NCBI GenBank assembly: GCA_021405325.1
Contig: QWII01000028.1
Coordinates: forward strand, 31,294-95,293
Direction of reading: 5' to 3'
Origin: Caldilinea sp. CFX5
GTDB lineage: Bacteria > Chloroflexota > Anaerolineae > Caldilineales > Caldilineaceae
DNA: 64,000 bases
A program made the position numbers and the translations under genes. Positions 25,263-34,544 of the stretch are shown here, one piece after another (positions within the stretch are counted from its first letter, which is position 1; each line of letters begins with the position of its first letter). Below the pieces are notes generated by a model. The model made no database searches, was not told where the DNA came from, and saw nothing but the letters and a program-made list of their open reading frames with translations.

Positions 25263-27077
25263 CTACACGTAACGGGCAAAGATGCGTTGATAGAGTGAAC
25301 AGCGGCCCATCAGTTCTTCGTGGGAGCCTTGATCGATAATTTCACCTTGGTGGAGGACAAGAATTTTGTCAGCCCGGCGAATTTGCGAAAGTCGGTGGGT
25401 GATCAGCAAGGTGGTGCGTCCTTCCATCACTTTGTTGATCGCGCGCTGAATATGATCCTCGGTAGCGCTGTCGATGGCGCTGGTCGAGTCGTCGATCATG
25501 AGGATGCGTGGGTCGGTCAGCAAGGCGCGGGCAATGGCGATACGCTGGCGTTGGCCGCCGGAGAGGGTGACGCCCCGTTCGCCGATTTCGGTCTGGTAGC
25601 CGTCGCGGAAGCTGGTGATAAAGTCGTGCGCCTGGGCGGAACGGGCCGCTGTTTCAATCGCCGCCTGGTCGGACTGTTGCGCCATGCCAAAGGCGATGTT
25701 CTCGGCAATCGAGCGGGAGAAGAGAAAGACATCCTGCTCGATGGTGGAGATTTGCGAACGCAGCGATTCCAGATTCCATTCGCGCACATCAACGCCATCG
25801 ATCAGAATGCGCCCCTCGTCCACATCATAAATGCGATTGACCAGCTTGGTCAGCGTACTCTTGCCGGAGCCGGTCTGGCCGACAATGGCGATGGTCTCCC
25901 CCGGCTCTGCGGTGAAGGAAATATTACGCAGCACCGGCGACCCTTCCGGCGAGTTTTCCAGGTAGAAAGAGACATTGTCAAAGCGAATCTCGCCGCGCAT
26001 GGTGGCCGCGTGACCGGCCAGGTTTTCATCCAGCTCACTCTCAGCGCGCATGAGTTCGAGAATCCGTTCAGCGCCGGCCATGCCCATCTGCACCAGCGAA
26101 AAGGTGAAGATTGAGATAAAGGCCGGGAAGCGTAAAATGCCCATCAACCCCATGTAGGCGACCAACTGGCCGACCGTGATTTCGTTGAGGGAAAGCAAGT
26201 ATAGCCCGTGCGCAAAGGCGCCGGTGAAGGCAAAGCCCAACAGCAGGATCGGCAGATAACGCGCTTGAATATCCCCTTCCTTGACAAAATAGTCGCGATA
26301 GTTGGTGGCGTTATGGATAAATTTCTGTTGCTCCTGGCGCTCTTGCGCCATTGCCTTGACCACCTCAATGCCGGTGATGGTTTCATTGAGGCCGGCGTTG
26401 AGATCGCCAAAGGTGGCGCGCTGCATCCCGGCCACCGGGTTGAGCTGGTTCATGTAGCGGCGCAAGGCAAAGACAAAGACAATTTCAAAGAGTATGGGCG
26501 CCACCAACAGCCGCGGGTCGATAAAGGCAATAAAGACCAGCGGCGAGATCAAACCAATCACCGACTCGGTGATAAGCGAGACGCCGGGGTTCATCATCGG
26601 GTTGAGTTGACGTACATCGTTGCTGGCGCGCGCCATGATGTCACCGACCCGCTGGCGGTTGTGAAAGGTTTGACTTTTGCCCAGTAGGCTGATATACAAC
26701 TCTTCCCGTGCATCGCGCTCCAGCCGCTGGCCCAAGGTTTCAATCGATGTGGAGTTGGTCAGATCCACCAGACCGCGTACCAATACCAATGCCAATACGC
26801 CCAGCCCCAGCCAGAGCAGGCGTTGTGTGCTTGGCTGGGGCTGTAACACTTCATCAAAGGCCATGCCGGTCAGGCGTGGAATAGCCGCAAAAAAGATATT
26901 GGTCAAGGATGCCGCCAGGAGAAAGAGCGTCAGCAAGCCCTTGTAGCGCAGTAGATGGGAAAGCACCCACCGAAAAGGGCCGCGCCGATTGTAATGATAT
27001 TCGCCAACGACACTAAATTCCCGTTTATCTGGTGGAATCTCGTTAGCGCCCCTCACCGAATACATTGAAACTGCCAA
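25263..27077 (-). CDS. ABC exporter half-transporter, first gene of a pair
   Basis: This roughly 604-residue protein has the same layout as its downstream partner: membrane domain then ATPase with Walker A GQTGSGKSTL, the intact signature LSGGQRQR, Walker B ILMIDDSTSAID and switch His in THRLSQ. The residue after the Walker B Asp is Asp (DD) instead of the catalytic Glu, so one of the two ATP sites is degenerate, as in other heterodimeric exporters. The TTG at 27077 is preferred because AAAGGAG stands 6 nt upstream; an ATG at 27065 is the alternative. It is divergent from the glycosyltransferase/kinase block. Confidence 0.9.
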   Translation of the reverse strand: MAVSMYSVRGANEIPPDKREFSVVGEYHYNRRGPFRWVLSHLLRYKGLLTLFLLAASLTNIFFAAIPRLTGMAFDEVLQPQPSTQRLLWLGLGVLALVLVRGLVDLTNSTSIETLGQRLERDAREELYISLLGKSQTFHNRQRVGDIMARASNDVRQLNPMMNPGVSLITESVIGLISPLVFIAFIDPRLLVAPILFEIVFVFALRRYMNQLNPVAGMQRATFGDLNAGLNETITGIEVVKAMAQERQEQQKFIHNATNYRDYFVKEGDIQARYLPILLLGFAFTGAFAHGLYLLSLNEITVGQLVAYMGLMGILRFPAFISIFTFSLVQMGMAGAERILELMRAESELDENLAGHAATMRGEIRFDNVSFYLENSPEGSPVLRNISFTAEPGETIAIVGQTGSGKSTLTKLVNRIYDVDEGRILIDGVDVREWNLESLRSQISTIEQDVFLFSRSIAENIAFGMAQQSDQAAIETAARSAQAHDFITSFRDGYQTEIGERGVTLSGGQRQRIAIARALLTDPRILMIDDSTSAIDSATEDHIQRAINKVMEGRTTLLITHRLSQIRRADKILVLHQGEIIDQGSHEELMGRCSLYQRIFARYV

Positions 27078-28035
27078 GATATGCTCCTTTGCCAAAAAGA
27101 ACGATTGTTCTATAAAAGAATAATACTATACTCCATAGAAAGCGAGAAACTAACCACTATCTTGCACCATGAAAAGCTCTTTCCACCCAATCTTCCTTCC
27201 TAAAGCAAGAGCCAAGTTAACGCAGGAAGGTTACGGCATAATACAATTATTTTGATGCAAATTCCTTAATTTATCGAAAGTTTACGTAAAGTTTAAATCT
27301 CTGATTATAATCCTAAGACCTTCCTTTACTCTGGTCTTTGTCCTAATCGTTATCTTGTTAGCCATGATTTCTCATCGAATTTATGTAACAAATTTGTAAA
27401 ACTGCTTATTGCTTTTTTTGCCGAACTATGTTAACATCTATTTAACATTTGCTAAACTATGAAGAAAGGTTTCACCCATATAAAAACCTCTCTTTCCGTA
27501 TGGTAACAACAAAGCCCGTTTTTCGCTGGTCGATGACCAATGAAGAACGGGCTTGGCAGTTCCTGCAAGTATTATTCATGGTGAAGCTTTTCTTCATATT
27601 GATAGGAGTTACGCAGTTGACGGGCGCTACCAGAGACCTGTCAGGTTTCGCAAACCTGACAGGTCTTGTCCAACTGCGTAACTCCTAATTAAATAACGAG
27701 AATAATTAACGTTTTATTAACATTCTCAGTTTAATATTCTTCGTTTCCGATCTGGCAGCAACACAGTAACAACGAAATCTGTCCATACGGCAGAATGGTA
27801 ACCAGCAGCGCAAAGGTTGTAGCTATCATATAGTTACACAATTTGTTTGTTACACCTACAAAATTGTTAGTTAAGTTAGTTAAATCATAGAAATCAGCTT
27901 GTAGACGCCGGTATTGGTACCCCTGCTTTGAGGTATCGTTTTTCGACGCGCTGATCGACGACTCGTGTTCAAGGGATCTCGCAACGCACACGGATGGATG
28001 ACCAATCCACTTGATCGGAGGAGTAAGTTTCCCCA
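27078..28035. other. AT-rich divergent intergenic region
   Basis: This about 950-bp stretch between the exporter pair and the glycosyltransferase/kinase block is clearly richer in A and T than its neighbours. It holds the 85-bp element copy B (27603-27687), a hairpin with arms 27512-27520 and 27546-27554, and several AT-rich boxes such as TATAAT at 27306-27311. It should contain the promoters for both directions, but none can be fixed with confidence. Small frames here lack ribosome sites. Confidence 0.6.
27603..27687. mobile_element. 85-bp palindromic element, copy B (imperfect duplication)
   Basis: The ends are TAGGAGTTACGCAGTTG and its complement. The core carries an inner 14-bp inverted repeat (GACCTGTCAGGTTT with loop CGC). 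The flanks ATTGA (27598-27602) and ATTAA (27688-27692) match at four of five bases. The 85-bp sequence is identical to copy C at 63110-63194. Confidence 0.85.
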
Positions 28036-29241
28036 ATGTCGACACACCATCATGATGACACTGCACCGTCGCGCTTTATTATTTATTCCCAAGATGGCTT
28101 GGGATTGGGTCACATGCGCCGCACCAGCGCCATTGCCGGGCGTGTCCTGCATCGCTTGCCGGGCGCCTGCGTCCTAACCCTCTCTGACTCGCAGTTGGGT
28201 CAATTTTTCCCCATCTCCTCCAGCCACGATTATTTGAAGCTGCCCTCGATTGTCAAAACCGGCCCCGGCGATTGGCGACCAGCCCGTCTGCCGCTGGCCT
28301 TCCAGACGATCCAGGCCATGCGTCAGGAGATCATCTACTCGGCCACTATGCGCTTTCACCCTGATATTTTTCTGGTCGATCACATGCCGCATGGCACCAT
28401 GGGCGAATTGCTCCCTACCTTGCGCGCCCTCAAAGCGGCCAAGGCGCCGACCAAAGTAGTGTTAGGTCTGCGCGATATTTTGGACGCGCCGCAGGTGGTC
28501 GAAGAGCGCTGGCAGACCGAGGGGGCCTATGCCGCCGTCGAAGAGTTTTATGATCTGGTCTTGATCTATGGGATGCGTGAACTCTTTGATATGGCCGAGC
28601 ATTACCACTTTTCCCCGGCCATTCGCGCCCGCGCCCGCTATTGCGGCTATGTCTGCCCTGCCCCTGCTGACCGTCGGCGTCAGCCTGTGCGCGCCGGTCT
28701 GAACGGTCATGGCGACGCACAGTTGATCGTCGTCATGGCCGGCGGCGGCGCCGACGCCTACCCCATGATGCGCGCCGCCCTTGATGCCTTGCCTTTGCTC
28801 CAGCAACAGTATCTCTATTGCCTCATCATCACCGGTCCCTTTATGCCGTCGGATTTGCAACACGATCTCCAGACGCGAGCGGCTACGCTACCGGCGCAGG
28901 TGGTAACCGCCGTCGACGATACCTATAGCTATCTCGAAGAAGCCGATCTGGTGATCGCCATGGCCGGCTATAACACCACGGTGGAGATTCTCCAATCCGG
29001 CAAGCGCGCCATCCTGGTGCCCCGTCGCGGCCCCAGCGCCGAACAGCGCATGCGCGCCAGACTCTTTGCCGCCAAAGGCTGGGTCGCCATGCTTGACCCG
29101 GATGAACTTCACCCTGAGCGCTTTGCCGCTTTGATCACAACGACGCTGGCTCAACGCACCCAACCCGCAACGCCAATCGCACCTGATTTGGAAGGGTTGA
29201 ACAGCAGCGCTGACCACTTGCTCGCTTTACTTAAGGAGTAA
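28036..29241 (+). CDS. Predicted glycosyltransferase, COG4671/GT-B type
   Basis: This 401-residue protein matches predicted glycosyltransferases of the COG4671 type, related to MurG/GT28. The N-terminal Rossmann half starts with FIIYSQDGLGLGHMRRTSAIA, which carries the Gly-rich acceptor loop. The C-terminal half has LIVVMAGGGADAYPM and the nucleotide-sugar site AGYNTTVEILQSGKRAILVPRRGP near residues 307-330. It should be cytoplasmic or membrane-associated. GGAGGAG lies 12 nt upstream of the ATG, which is long. It is the first gene of the co-oriented block to 40938 and may define the first sugar-transfer step. Confidence 0.87.
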   Translation: MSTHHHDDTAPSRFIIYSQDGLGLGHMRRTSAIAGRVLHRLPGACVLTLSDSQLGQFFPISSSHDYLKLPSIVKTGPGDWRPARLPLAFQTIQAMRQEIIYSATMRFHPDIFLVDHMPHGTMGELLPTLRALKAAKAPTKVVLGLRDILDAPQVVEERWQTEGAYAAVEEFYDLVLIYGMRELFDMAEHYHFSPAIRARARYCGYVCPAPADRRRQPVRAGLNGHGDAQLIVVMAGGGADAYPMMRAALDALPLLQQQYLYCLIITGPFMPSDLQHDLQTRAATLPAQVVTAVDDTYSYLEEADLVIAMAGYNTTVEILQSGKRAILVPRRGPSAEQRMRARLFAAKGWVAMLDPDELHPERFAALITTTLAQRTQPATPIAPDLEGLNSSADHLLALLKE

Positions 29242-29248
29242 ATGTAGC

Positions 29249-29311
29249 GGTTGGTTGGTTTCGACAGGCTCAACCAACCAACCAACCAACCAACCAACCA
29301 ACCAACCAACC
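29249..29311. repeat. GGTT/AACC tetranucleotide hairpin 1
   Basis: A left arm of three GGTT units (29249-29260), an 11-nt loop (TCGACAGGCTC), and a right arm of ten AACC units (29272-29311) stand between two genes of the block. The loop TTTCGACA(A/G)GCTC is shared with the hairpin at 34447. Confidence 0.9.
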
Positions 29312-29356
29312 GTCTGTTCCGATATTCATCGTTCACGCATTGCTACTGTATCGGTT

Positions 29357-30676
29357 ATGAATCCCTTACCCAACGATGCCGCCCTACCGGCTCTAGCGGC
29401 GCTCTTTGATTGGCCGGTGATTACCAATGGCTTCCGCGCCTGTGCAGGGCTGAACCACAATGAGGCGGCGCCGGGTCAAACCTGGCAGGTGACGCACTGT
29501 CAACACTTGCGCTATCAGCCTGGCGTCCGCTGTACGGCAACCTATACCTTGCGCCAGGAACGGCCGAGACAACCGCCGCACCAAACCATCGGCGTAGTCG
29601 ATTGTACACCCGCTGGGTTGCACTACCGCCCTTTTACCCAGGATGAAGCGCTGCCGTGGCTCACGGCCGCCGCTGACCCCGCAGTGATGGCGGAACGGCT
29701 GGCAACCCTTGCGACTGAGGCGACCGACGCGCCGTCACCCCCATCGACCTGGCGCGTCACCCCTATCCGCTACCGTCCCGGTGAACGGTGCGCTTTCCAA
29801 TACAGCCGGCAAAGCGCAACCGGGGTGCGGGCTTACTTCGGTAAACTCTTACGCCAGCCTCATCCCCAACGGGTGGCCGCTTTGCCGCGCTTGCATACGC
29901 TTGCTCAACAAGACGCAACGTTACCCCGTCTGCCCTGTCCACTGGCCTACTGGCCCGATCTTCATTTGCTCATCCAGCCGGCAATCATCGGTGGTGAATT
30001 TCACGCCGTTGTCTTTGACGAAACGTTGCCGATCACAGCGCGGGCGTCATGGTTTCACCGGATGGGCGTTACCGTAGCCGCGCTCCACGCAATGCCACCT
30101 TTGGATCTGCCCTTGCGCACGGTGGCGGATGAATGGCCGGAGTTACTGGCGGCCCAACCACTTATTGAACAACTTTTGCCCACCCTGGCGCCGGACTATG
30201 GCGCAACGTTGGCGGCGCTCATGGCAACGGCAGCGGCGTTACCGTTGGTGACGCCGGTCGTCTGCCATGGGGCGCTCCGCACCGATCAATTCTTGTTCAG
30301 TCAGACCGGGCAGTGTGTACCGGCGACAGCAGAATTGCGCTTGATCGATCTCGACACCTTGTGTCTGGCCGACCCGGCCTGTGATCTGGGCAACGGTCTG
30401 GCCTACCTAACTTGGAAAGCCATACGCCAACCCCATCATGCGGATCTCATCCGCCAGGGGAGCGTCGCTTTCCTGGCCGGTTACAGGACTGTGCGCCGGC
30501 TGCCCGCCGACGCTGCCTTGGCCTTCTACCAGGCGCTGGCGCTCTTAAAGATCGCCGGGCGCCGCTTTGCCAATTTAAGCTACCGGGAATGGCCCTTAAC
30601 TCCGGCGCTTGTGCAAGCCGCGGCGACGTTCCTGGGTGATCCATCACCCCATAGCAGAATGGCAATACTTGTATGA
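29357..30676 (+). CDS. Kinase-like protein 1 (APH/maltokinase-like), catalytic Asp missing
   Basis: This 439-residue protein has the APH kinase fold. Two LRYxPGxRC motifs (near residues 52 and 141) suggest a duplicated N-lobe; the second is followed by Lys163 in YFGKLL, the expected ATP lysine. The Brenner motif reads HGALRTDQ (residues 304-311), so the catalytic Asp is Ala and the metal-binding Asn is Gln. The later metal Asp is kept (LIDLDT, Asp331/333). It may be a pseudokinase or may bind nucleotide without transfer. The ATG at 29357 is chosen; an open frame upstream is only translated repeat. It overlaps the next gene by ATGA. Confidence 0.8.
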   Translation: MNPLPNDAALPALAALFDWPVITNGFRACAGLNHNEAAPGQTWQVTHCQHLRYQPGVRCTATYTLRQERPRQPPHQTIGVVDCTPAGLHYRPFTQDEALPWLTAAADPAVMAERLATLATEATDAPSPPSTWRVTPIRYRPGERCAFQYSRQSATGVRAYFGKLLRQPHPQRVAALPRLHTLAQQDATLPRLPCPLAYWPDLHLLIQPAIIGGEFHAVVFDETLPITARASWFHRMGVTVAALHAMPPLDLPLRTVADEWPELLAAQPLIEQLLPTLAPDYGATLAALMATAAALPLVTPVVCHGALRTDQFLFSQTGQCVPATAELRLIDLDTLCLADPACDLGNGLAYLTWKAIRQPHHADLIRQGSVAFLAGYRTVRRLPADAALAFYQALALLKIAGRRFANLSYREWPLTPALVQAAATFLGDPSPHSRMAILV

Positions 30677-31728
30677 ACACGATCCCTGTCCCGGTTGTCA
30701 ACGCCGATTGGCAGTTGACCGCCTTGCCCCAAGCCACCAACTTGACGACGCTAAACAGACTGGTCGCGCCCATGTTCTTATCAGCGTTCCCTGAGAGCCG
30801 CTGTCAACTCACCGCGGCAACGGCGTTCGATGGCAAAGCCGGCGAACGGGTTGTTATCCGCTATGACCTGGCGGCGACGACACCGGCAGCGACGGGCGGG
30901 CCAATAACCCTCTTTGGCAAGCTCTATGCAAATCCGGCCAGGGCGGCGCAGGTCTATACCGCCATGAGTTGGCTCTGGGGCGAGGTCTTCCGCCAGGCGC
31001 CGGAGGTGGGGGTGCCGCGACCGTTGGGGTTGCTTCCCGATTTGGGGATAGTCTTCTATGTGCCGGTGGAAGGACAATTTCTCAACGAGTTGTTCACCCA
31101 TGAACAGGCCGACCATTGGATGGCGCTCACGGCCACCTGGTTGGGGCAGTTGCACCAACAACCCCTGCAAACAACCAAACACTTTGACCTGGCGAATGAA
31201 CTAACGAATTTAAAGGAGTGGGCCAGGTTGATCGGCCAGAGCTACCCGACCCTGTTTGACGGCGCCAATCACCTGGTTGCCTATCTGCGGGAGACGGCGC
31301 CCCGGTTGAGCTTCCAGGTGCAAGCGCCCATCCACAAGGATTTTCACTATCAACATGTGCTGGTCAACGGTCGCTTGGCGGTCATTGATTTTGACGAGAT
31401 GCGGCTGGGTGATCCCAATTTTGATCTCGCCCATTTTTGCGCCAATTTACACCTGCTCGCCCACCGCACCCCTCAACAGGCGCCGCGCCTGCAACAATTG
31501 GAACAGACCTTTCTACAAAGCTACAGCCGTCAAACCGGCTGGACAGCCGACCAACGCTTTCTCTACTTTTTCATCTACACCTGTGTCAAACTCGCCAAAC
31601 AACTCTGCACCCAGCGCGGCCCCCACCCCCGCCCCACCGGCGCCGAGCAACAACGGCAGGTGGAGATGATTTTGGCGGAGGGGATTGAGAGAACAAAGAA
31701 TAGTTACTGGAAAATCATTAATACTTAA
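30673..31728 (+). CDS. Kinase-like protein 2 (APH-like)
   Basis: This 351-residue APH-fold protein is the shortest of the set. An AGERVVIRY motif near residue 57 is followed by Lys83 in FGKLYA. The Brenner motif is HKDFHYQH (His221, Asp223), with His in place of Asn, and the metal Asp is in VIDFDEMRLGDP (Asp239/241). The start overlaps the upstream stop by ATGA, so the two are translationally coupled. It has only one copy of the RYxPG motif. An active phosphotransferase is plausible because the catalytic Asp and Lys are present. Confidence 0.83.
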   Translation: MNTIPVPVVNADWQLTALPQATNLTTLNRLVAPMFLSAFPESRCQLTAATAFDGKAGERVVIRYDLAATTPAATGGPITLFGKLYANPARAAQVYTAMSWLWGEVFRQAPEVGVPRPLGLLPDLGIVFYVPVEGQFLNELFTHEQADHWMALTATWLGQLHQQPLQTTKHFDLANELTNLKEWARLIGQSYPTLFDGANHLVAYLRETAPRLSFQVQAPIHKDFHYQHVLVNGRLAVIDFDEMRLGDPNFDLAHFCANLHLLAHRTPQQAPRLQQLEQTFLQSYSRQTGWTADQRFLYFFIYTCVKLAKQLCTQRGPHPRPTGAEQQRQVEMILAEGIERTKNSYWKIINT

Positions 31729-31781
31729 TTGTTTTCCAGTAACTATTGAAGCGCCTATAGCGCTGTAAGAGACAAAAGACA

Positions 31782-33110
31782 ATGACCCAATCACCCGATC
31801 ACCCAAAGATTGCTTATCTGTTGCGCAGCTTCCCGCGCCTGTCGCAGACCTTTATTTTGCATGAGATTTTGGCGTTAGAAGAGCTTGGCGTGGCGCTCCA
31901 GCTTTTTGCCATGACCAATCCGCAGGAGCCGGTGGTGCAGGCGCAGGTGACGGCAGTGCAGGCGCCGGTCGCTTATCTGGAAACGGCACGGGCCGCCCCT
32001 TGGTTGGACACAGTGCAGGATCATCTGGGCTGCTTTGTACGCCGGCCCTGGCGCTATCTCCAGACACTTTGGTACGTGTGGCGTCACCCGGAGTGTGATG
32101 AAGGGTATACGACGGCGTCGCGCTATCGCTGTTTTCACTATGCCGTCGATCTGGCGCCGCGCTTGCAGGAACGGTCACAAGCGCAGGCCATCACCCATCT
32201 CCATGCCCATTTTGCCCATGACCCGACCTTGATTGCGCAACTAGTCCACATGTTGACGGGGTTGCCCTTTAGCTTCACCGCCCATGCGCGGGACCTCTAC
32301 CAGATCCCGCCGGCCGCGCTCGTTGAACGGATCACCGCGGCGCAATGGGTTGTGACCTGCTGTGGCGCGAATCTGGATTATCTGAAAAGCGTAACGCCGG
32401 CGCGACTCTGGGGGAAATTTCACTTGATCCATCATGGGGTGAATTTGACCCTCTTTCAGCCGGCGCAGAATCCGCCCCCACGTTCGTCGCCGCCGCTGAT
32501 CCTGGCCGTGGGGCGGTTGGTGGCGAAAAAGGGCTTTGCCGACTTGATTCACGCCTGCGCTTTGCTCAGGGGCGCCGGGTATGCCTTTCGCTGCCGCATC
32601 TATGGCGAGGGACCATTACAGGGTGAACTGACCGCGCTGATTGCCCAGTTGGGGGTGGCCGACACTGTGCAACTGGCCGGCGCCTGTACACAGCAAGCGT
32701 TGGTGACGGTGATGCAAGGCGCCACCCTCTTCGCCTTGACCCCCTATGTCACCGATGACGGCGACCGCGATGGCGTCCCCAATGTGCTGGTCGAGGCGAT
32801 GGCGTGCGCATTGCCGGTTGTCAGCACCACCATTGGCGGGATTCCCGAACTGGTGACGCATGAAGTGAACGGCCTGTTGGCGCCGCCCCATGATAGCCAT
32901 GCCATTGCCGCCAACCTGGCGCTCTTGCTGGGTGATGATCTGTTACGGGAACGGCTGGGGCGCGCCGCTCATGCCACCGTCACCCGATTTTTCAACTTGC
33001 ATACCGCCGCTCAGCGCCTGGCCGCACTCTTTAGCGCAGCCGGTCGCCCAGACGCGACAGTCACACCAACCCATGAACCATTTACGACAGCTCAGCCCGC
33101 CGCACACTAA
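31782..33110 (+). CDS. GT4-family glycosyltransferase
   Basis: This 442-residue protein has the GT-B layout. Its N-terminus (IAYLLRSFPRLSQTFILHEI) is the usual start of GT4 enzymes of polysaccharide pathways. The C-terminal half holds LILAVGRLVAKKGFADLI, YGEGPL and the nucleotide-sugar motif EAMACALPVVSTTIGGIPELV near residue 346, with the E-x7-E spacing of retaining GT4 enzymes. It should transfer a hexose from a nucleotide sugar to a lipid or glycan acceptor. It sits between kinase-like genes 2 and 3 and overlaps the latter by 38 bp. Confidence 0.9.
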   Translation: MTQSPDHPKIAYLLRSFPRLSQTFILHEILALEELGVALQLFAMTNPQEPVVQAQVTAVQAPVAYLETARAAPWLDTVQDHLGCFVRRPWRYLQTLWYVWRHPECDEGYTTASRYRCFHYAVDLAPRLQERSQAQAITHLHAHFAHDPTLIAQLVHMLTGLPFSFTAHARDLYQIPPAALVERITAAQWVVTCCGANLDYLKSVTPARLWGKFHLIHHGVNLTLFQPAQNPPPRSSPPLILAVGRLVAKKGFADLIHACALLRGAGYAFRCRIYGEGPLQGELTALIAQLGVADTVQLAGACTQQALVTVMQGATLFALTPYVTDDGDRDGVPNVLVEAMACALPVVSTTIGGIPELVTHEVNGLLAPPHDSHAIAANLALLLGDDLLRERLGRAAHATVTRFFNLHTAAQRLAALFSAAGRPDATVTPTHEPFTTAQPAAH

Positions 33111-34443
33111 CGGGGCGAACAACTTGACCCTGCCGCCGGAGGAGTACCGCCAGTTGACCAGCGCCCGGTCGCCGGCCCACATGCGCGCCTACCTGGCCGC
33201 TGCCAGCGGAACACCCTGCGCCGCCGGAAGGCGGTTACCGGCCTGTCATCTGCTCGATATGAAATATGCGCCCAACGAGCAATGCACCCTACTCTATCAG
33301 TGGGGCGACCAACTGTGGATTGGGCTGCTGCCGTGGCAGAAAGCGCCGCCTACGGATCATGCCCATTATCTGGCGCCACTCAACCTGTGGCTCTATCCCT
33401 TCCCCCATGACCCGGCGCTGCCGACGTTGGCTACGGTGCTTGATGATGGCGCCTTAACCGAACGGTTGCGCGCTGCCTTGCCGCTCTACCAAACGGACGG
33501 AATGGATCTGGTGCGCGCCCACGCCACGCCGCTGCGCTATCGACCGGGGAAGCGCTGTACCGTGCAGATCGATCTGCTGCTCCGGTCACGCCGGCGGGGC
33601 GCGCTTTGTCGGCAACGGCTCTACGGCAAGCTCTACCACGATGCCGACAAAGCGGTCGCGGTCTATGAGGAGATGCACCTGCTTGCCGACGCCGTAAATA
33701 CCGGCAGCGGGGCGTTGACCTTGGCGACCGCCGTGGCTTTTGTCCCGGCCCTGAGTCTGGTGTTGCAAGCGCCTGTCGCTGGGCAGCCGCTGGATCTACT
33801 TTTGCGGGCTACAGCCGGTGGCGCGGCTGGCACAACCGCCGTCATGCGCGCCGCCCAAGCCCTGGCCGCCCTCCATCAGTTGCCGGTCGCAACCGAACGA
33901 CGCCGGCCAGGGACAAGCGATGTCGCCAAGTTGAGCCGCCGGGTTGCCAAAGTGGCGACGGTCGCGCCGGCCTTAGGCGAAGCAATGGTGACATTGGCCC
34001 GCCACCTTGCCGATCTAGCCCATCATCTGCCCACCTGGGGCGCGACCACCAGCATCGGGCATGGCGATTGCAAACCGAGTCAATTTCTACTCAGCCCCGA
34101 TCAGGTCGCCCTGCTCGATTTTGACCATTGCGGCATGGCTGATCCAGCGGCAGATGTCGCGCTCTTTCTTGCCACGCTGCGTCAGGGACGTGTCCACCAA
34201 CAGAGCAACGCGCGCCGCCGCCCTGTCACCATGCAATCGGTGGATGATGCCCAGCGCGCCGCCTTTTACACCGCCTATGCCGCCGCCACCGGCGCCCCCC
34301 CCGCTTTTGCCTACCGGGTGGCCTGGTATGAAGCGTTAGCGCTCCTACGCAAAGCCTGGCGCAGCTTTGCCCGCAGCCCTTGGTCACCCCTGCCAGCGCT
34401 ACTGGTAGACGAGGCGCGGCGCAGCATTGATAAACTCAGTTAG
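33073..34443 (+). CDS. Kinase-like protein 3 (APH/maltokinase-like)
   Basis: This 456-residue protein starts at ATG 33073, inside the end of the GT4 gene. It carries two motifs of the set, MKYAPNEQCTLLY and LRYRPGKRCTVQ, and the second is followed by Lys186 in YGKLYHD. The Brenner motif is HGDCKPSQ (His330, Asp332, Gln337) and the metal Asp is in LLDFDHC (Asp349). Gln instead of Asn is also seen, to my knowledge, in maltokinases of the Mak/Pep2 group. With an intact Asp and Lys it should be active. The frame continues upstream but only as antisense-like translation of the GT4 gene, so that extension is rejected. Confidence 0.83.
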   Translation: MNHLRQLSPPHTNGANNLTLPPEEYRQLTSARSPAHMRAYLAAASGTPCAAGRRLPACHLLDMKYAPNEQCTLLYQWGDQLWIGLLPWQKAPPTDHAHYLAPLNLWLYPFPHDPALPTLATVLDDGALTERLRAALPLYQTDGMDLVRAHATPLRYRPGKRCTVQIDLLLRSRRRGALCRQRLYGKLYHDADKAVAVYEEMHLLADAVNTGSGALTLATAVAFVPALSLVLQAPVAGQPLDLLLRATAGGAAGTTAVMRAAQALAALHQLPVATERRRPGTSDVAKLSRRVAKVATVAPALGEAMVTLARHLADLAHHLPTWGATTSIGHGDCKPSQFLLSPDQVALLDFDHCGMADPAADVALFLATLRQGRVHQQSNARRRPVTMQSVDDAQRAAFYTAYAAATGAPPAFAYRVAWYEALALLRKAWRSFARSPWSPLPALLVDEARRSIDKLS

Positions 34444-34446
34444 TTG

Positions 34447-34520
34447 GTTGGTTGGTTCGTTGGTTTCGACAAGCTCAACCAACGAACCAACCAACTAACT
34501 AACTAACCAACCAACCAACC
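34447..34520. repeat. GGTT/AACC tetranucleotide hairpin 2
   Basis: Perfect 19-bp arms (34447-34465 and 34477-34495) flank the loop TCGACAAGCTC. The repeat starts directly after the stop codon of kinase-like gene 3 and runs on in AACC/AACT units to 34520, close to the ribosome site of the next gene. Confidence 0.9.
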
Positions 34521-34544
34521 ACTCACACGAAAGGAAAAAGATCG

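Noticed and set aside
27449..27688. 79-codon frame in the AT-rich region
   Set aside because: It has a TTG start, no ribosome site, and its last third is translated 85-bp element. The part before the element has no recognisable family.
29255..29356. N-terminal extension of kinase-like protein 1 with TNQP repeats
   Set aside because: These residues are translated AACC repeats; the ATG at 29357 begins the folded protein.
32890..33072. Upstream extension of kinase-like protein 3
   Set aside because: It overlaps the GT4 gene in another frame and has Trp/Pro-rich nonsense; the ATG at 33073 fits the family.
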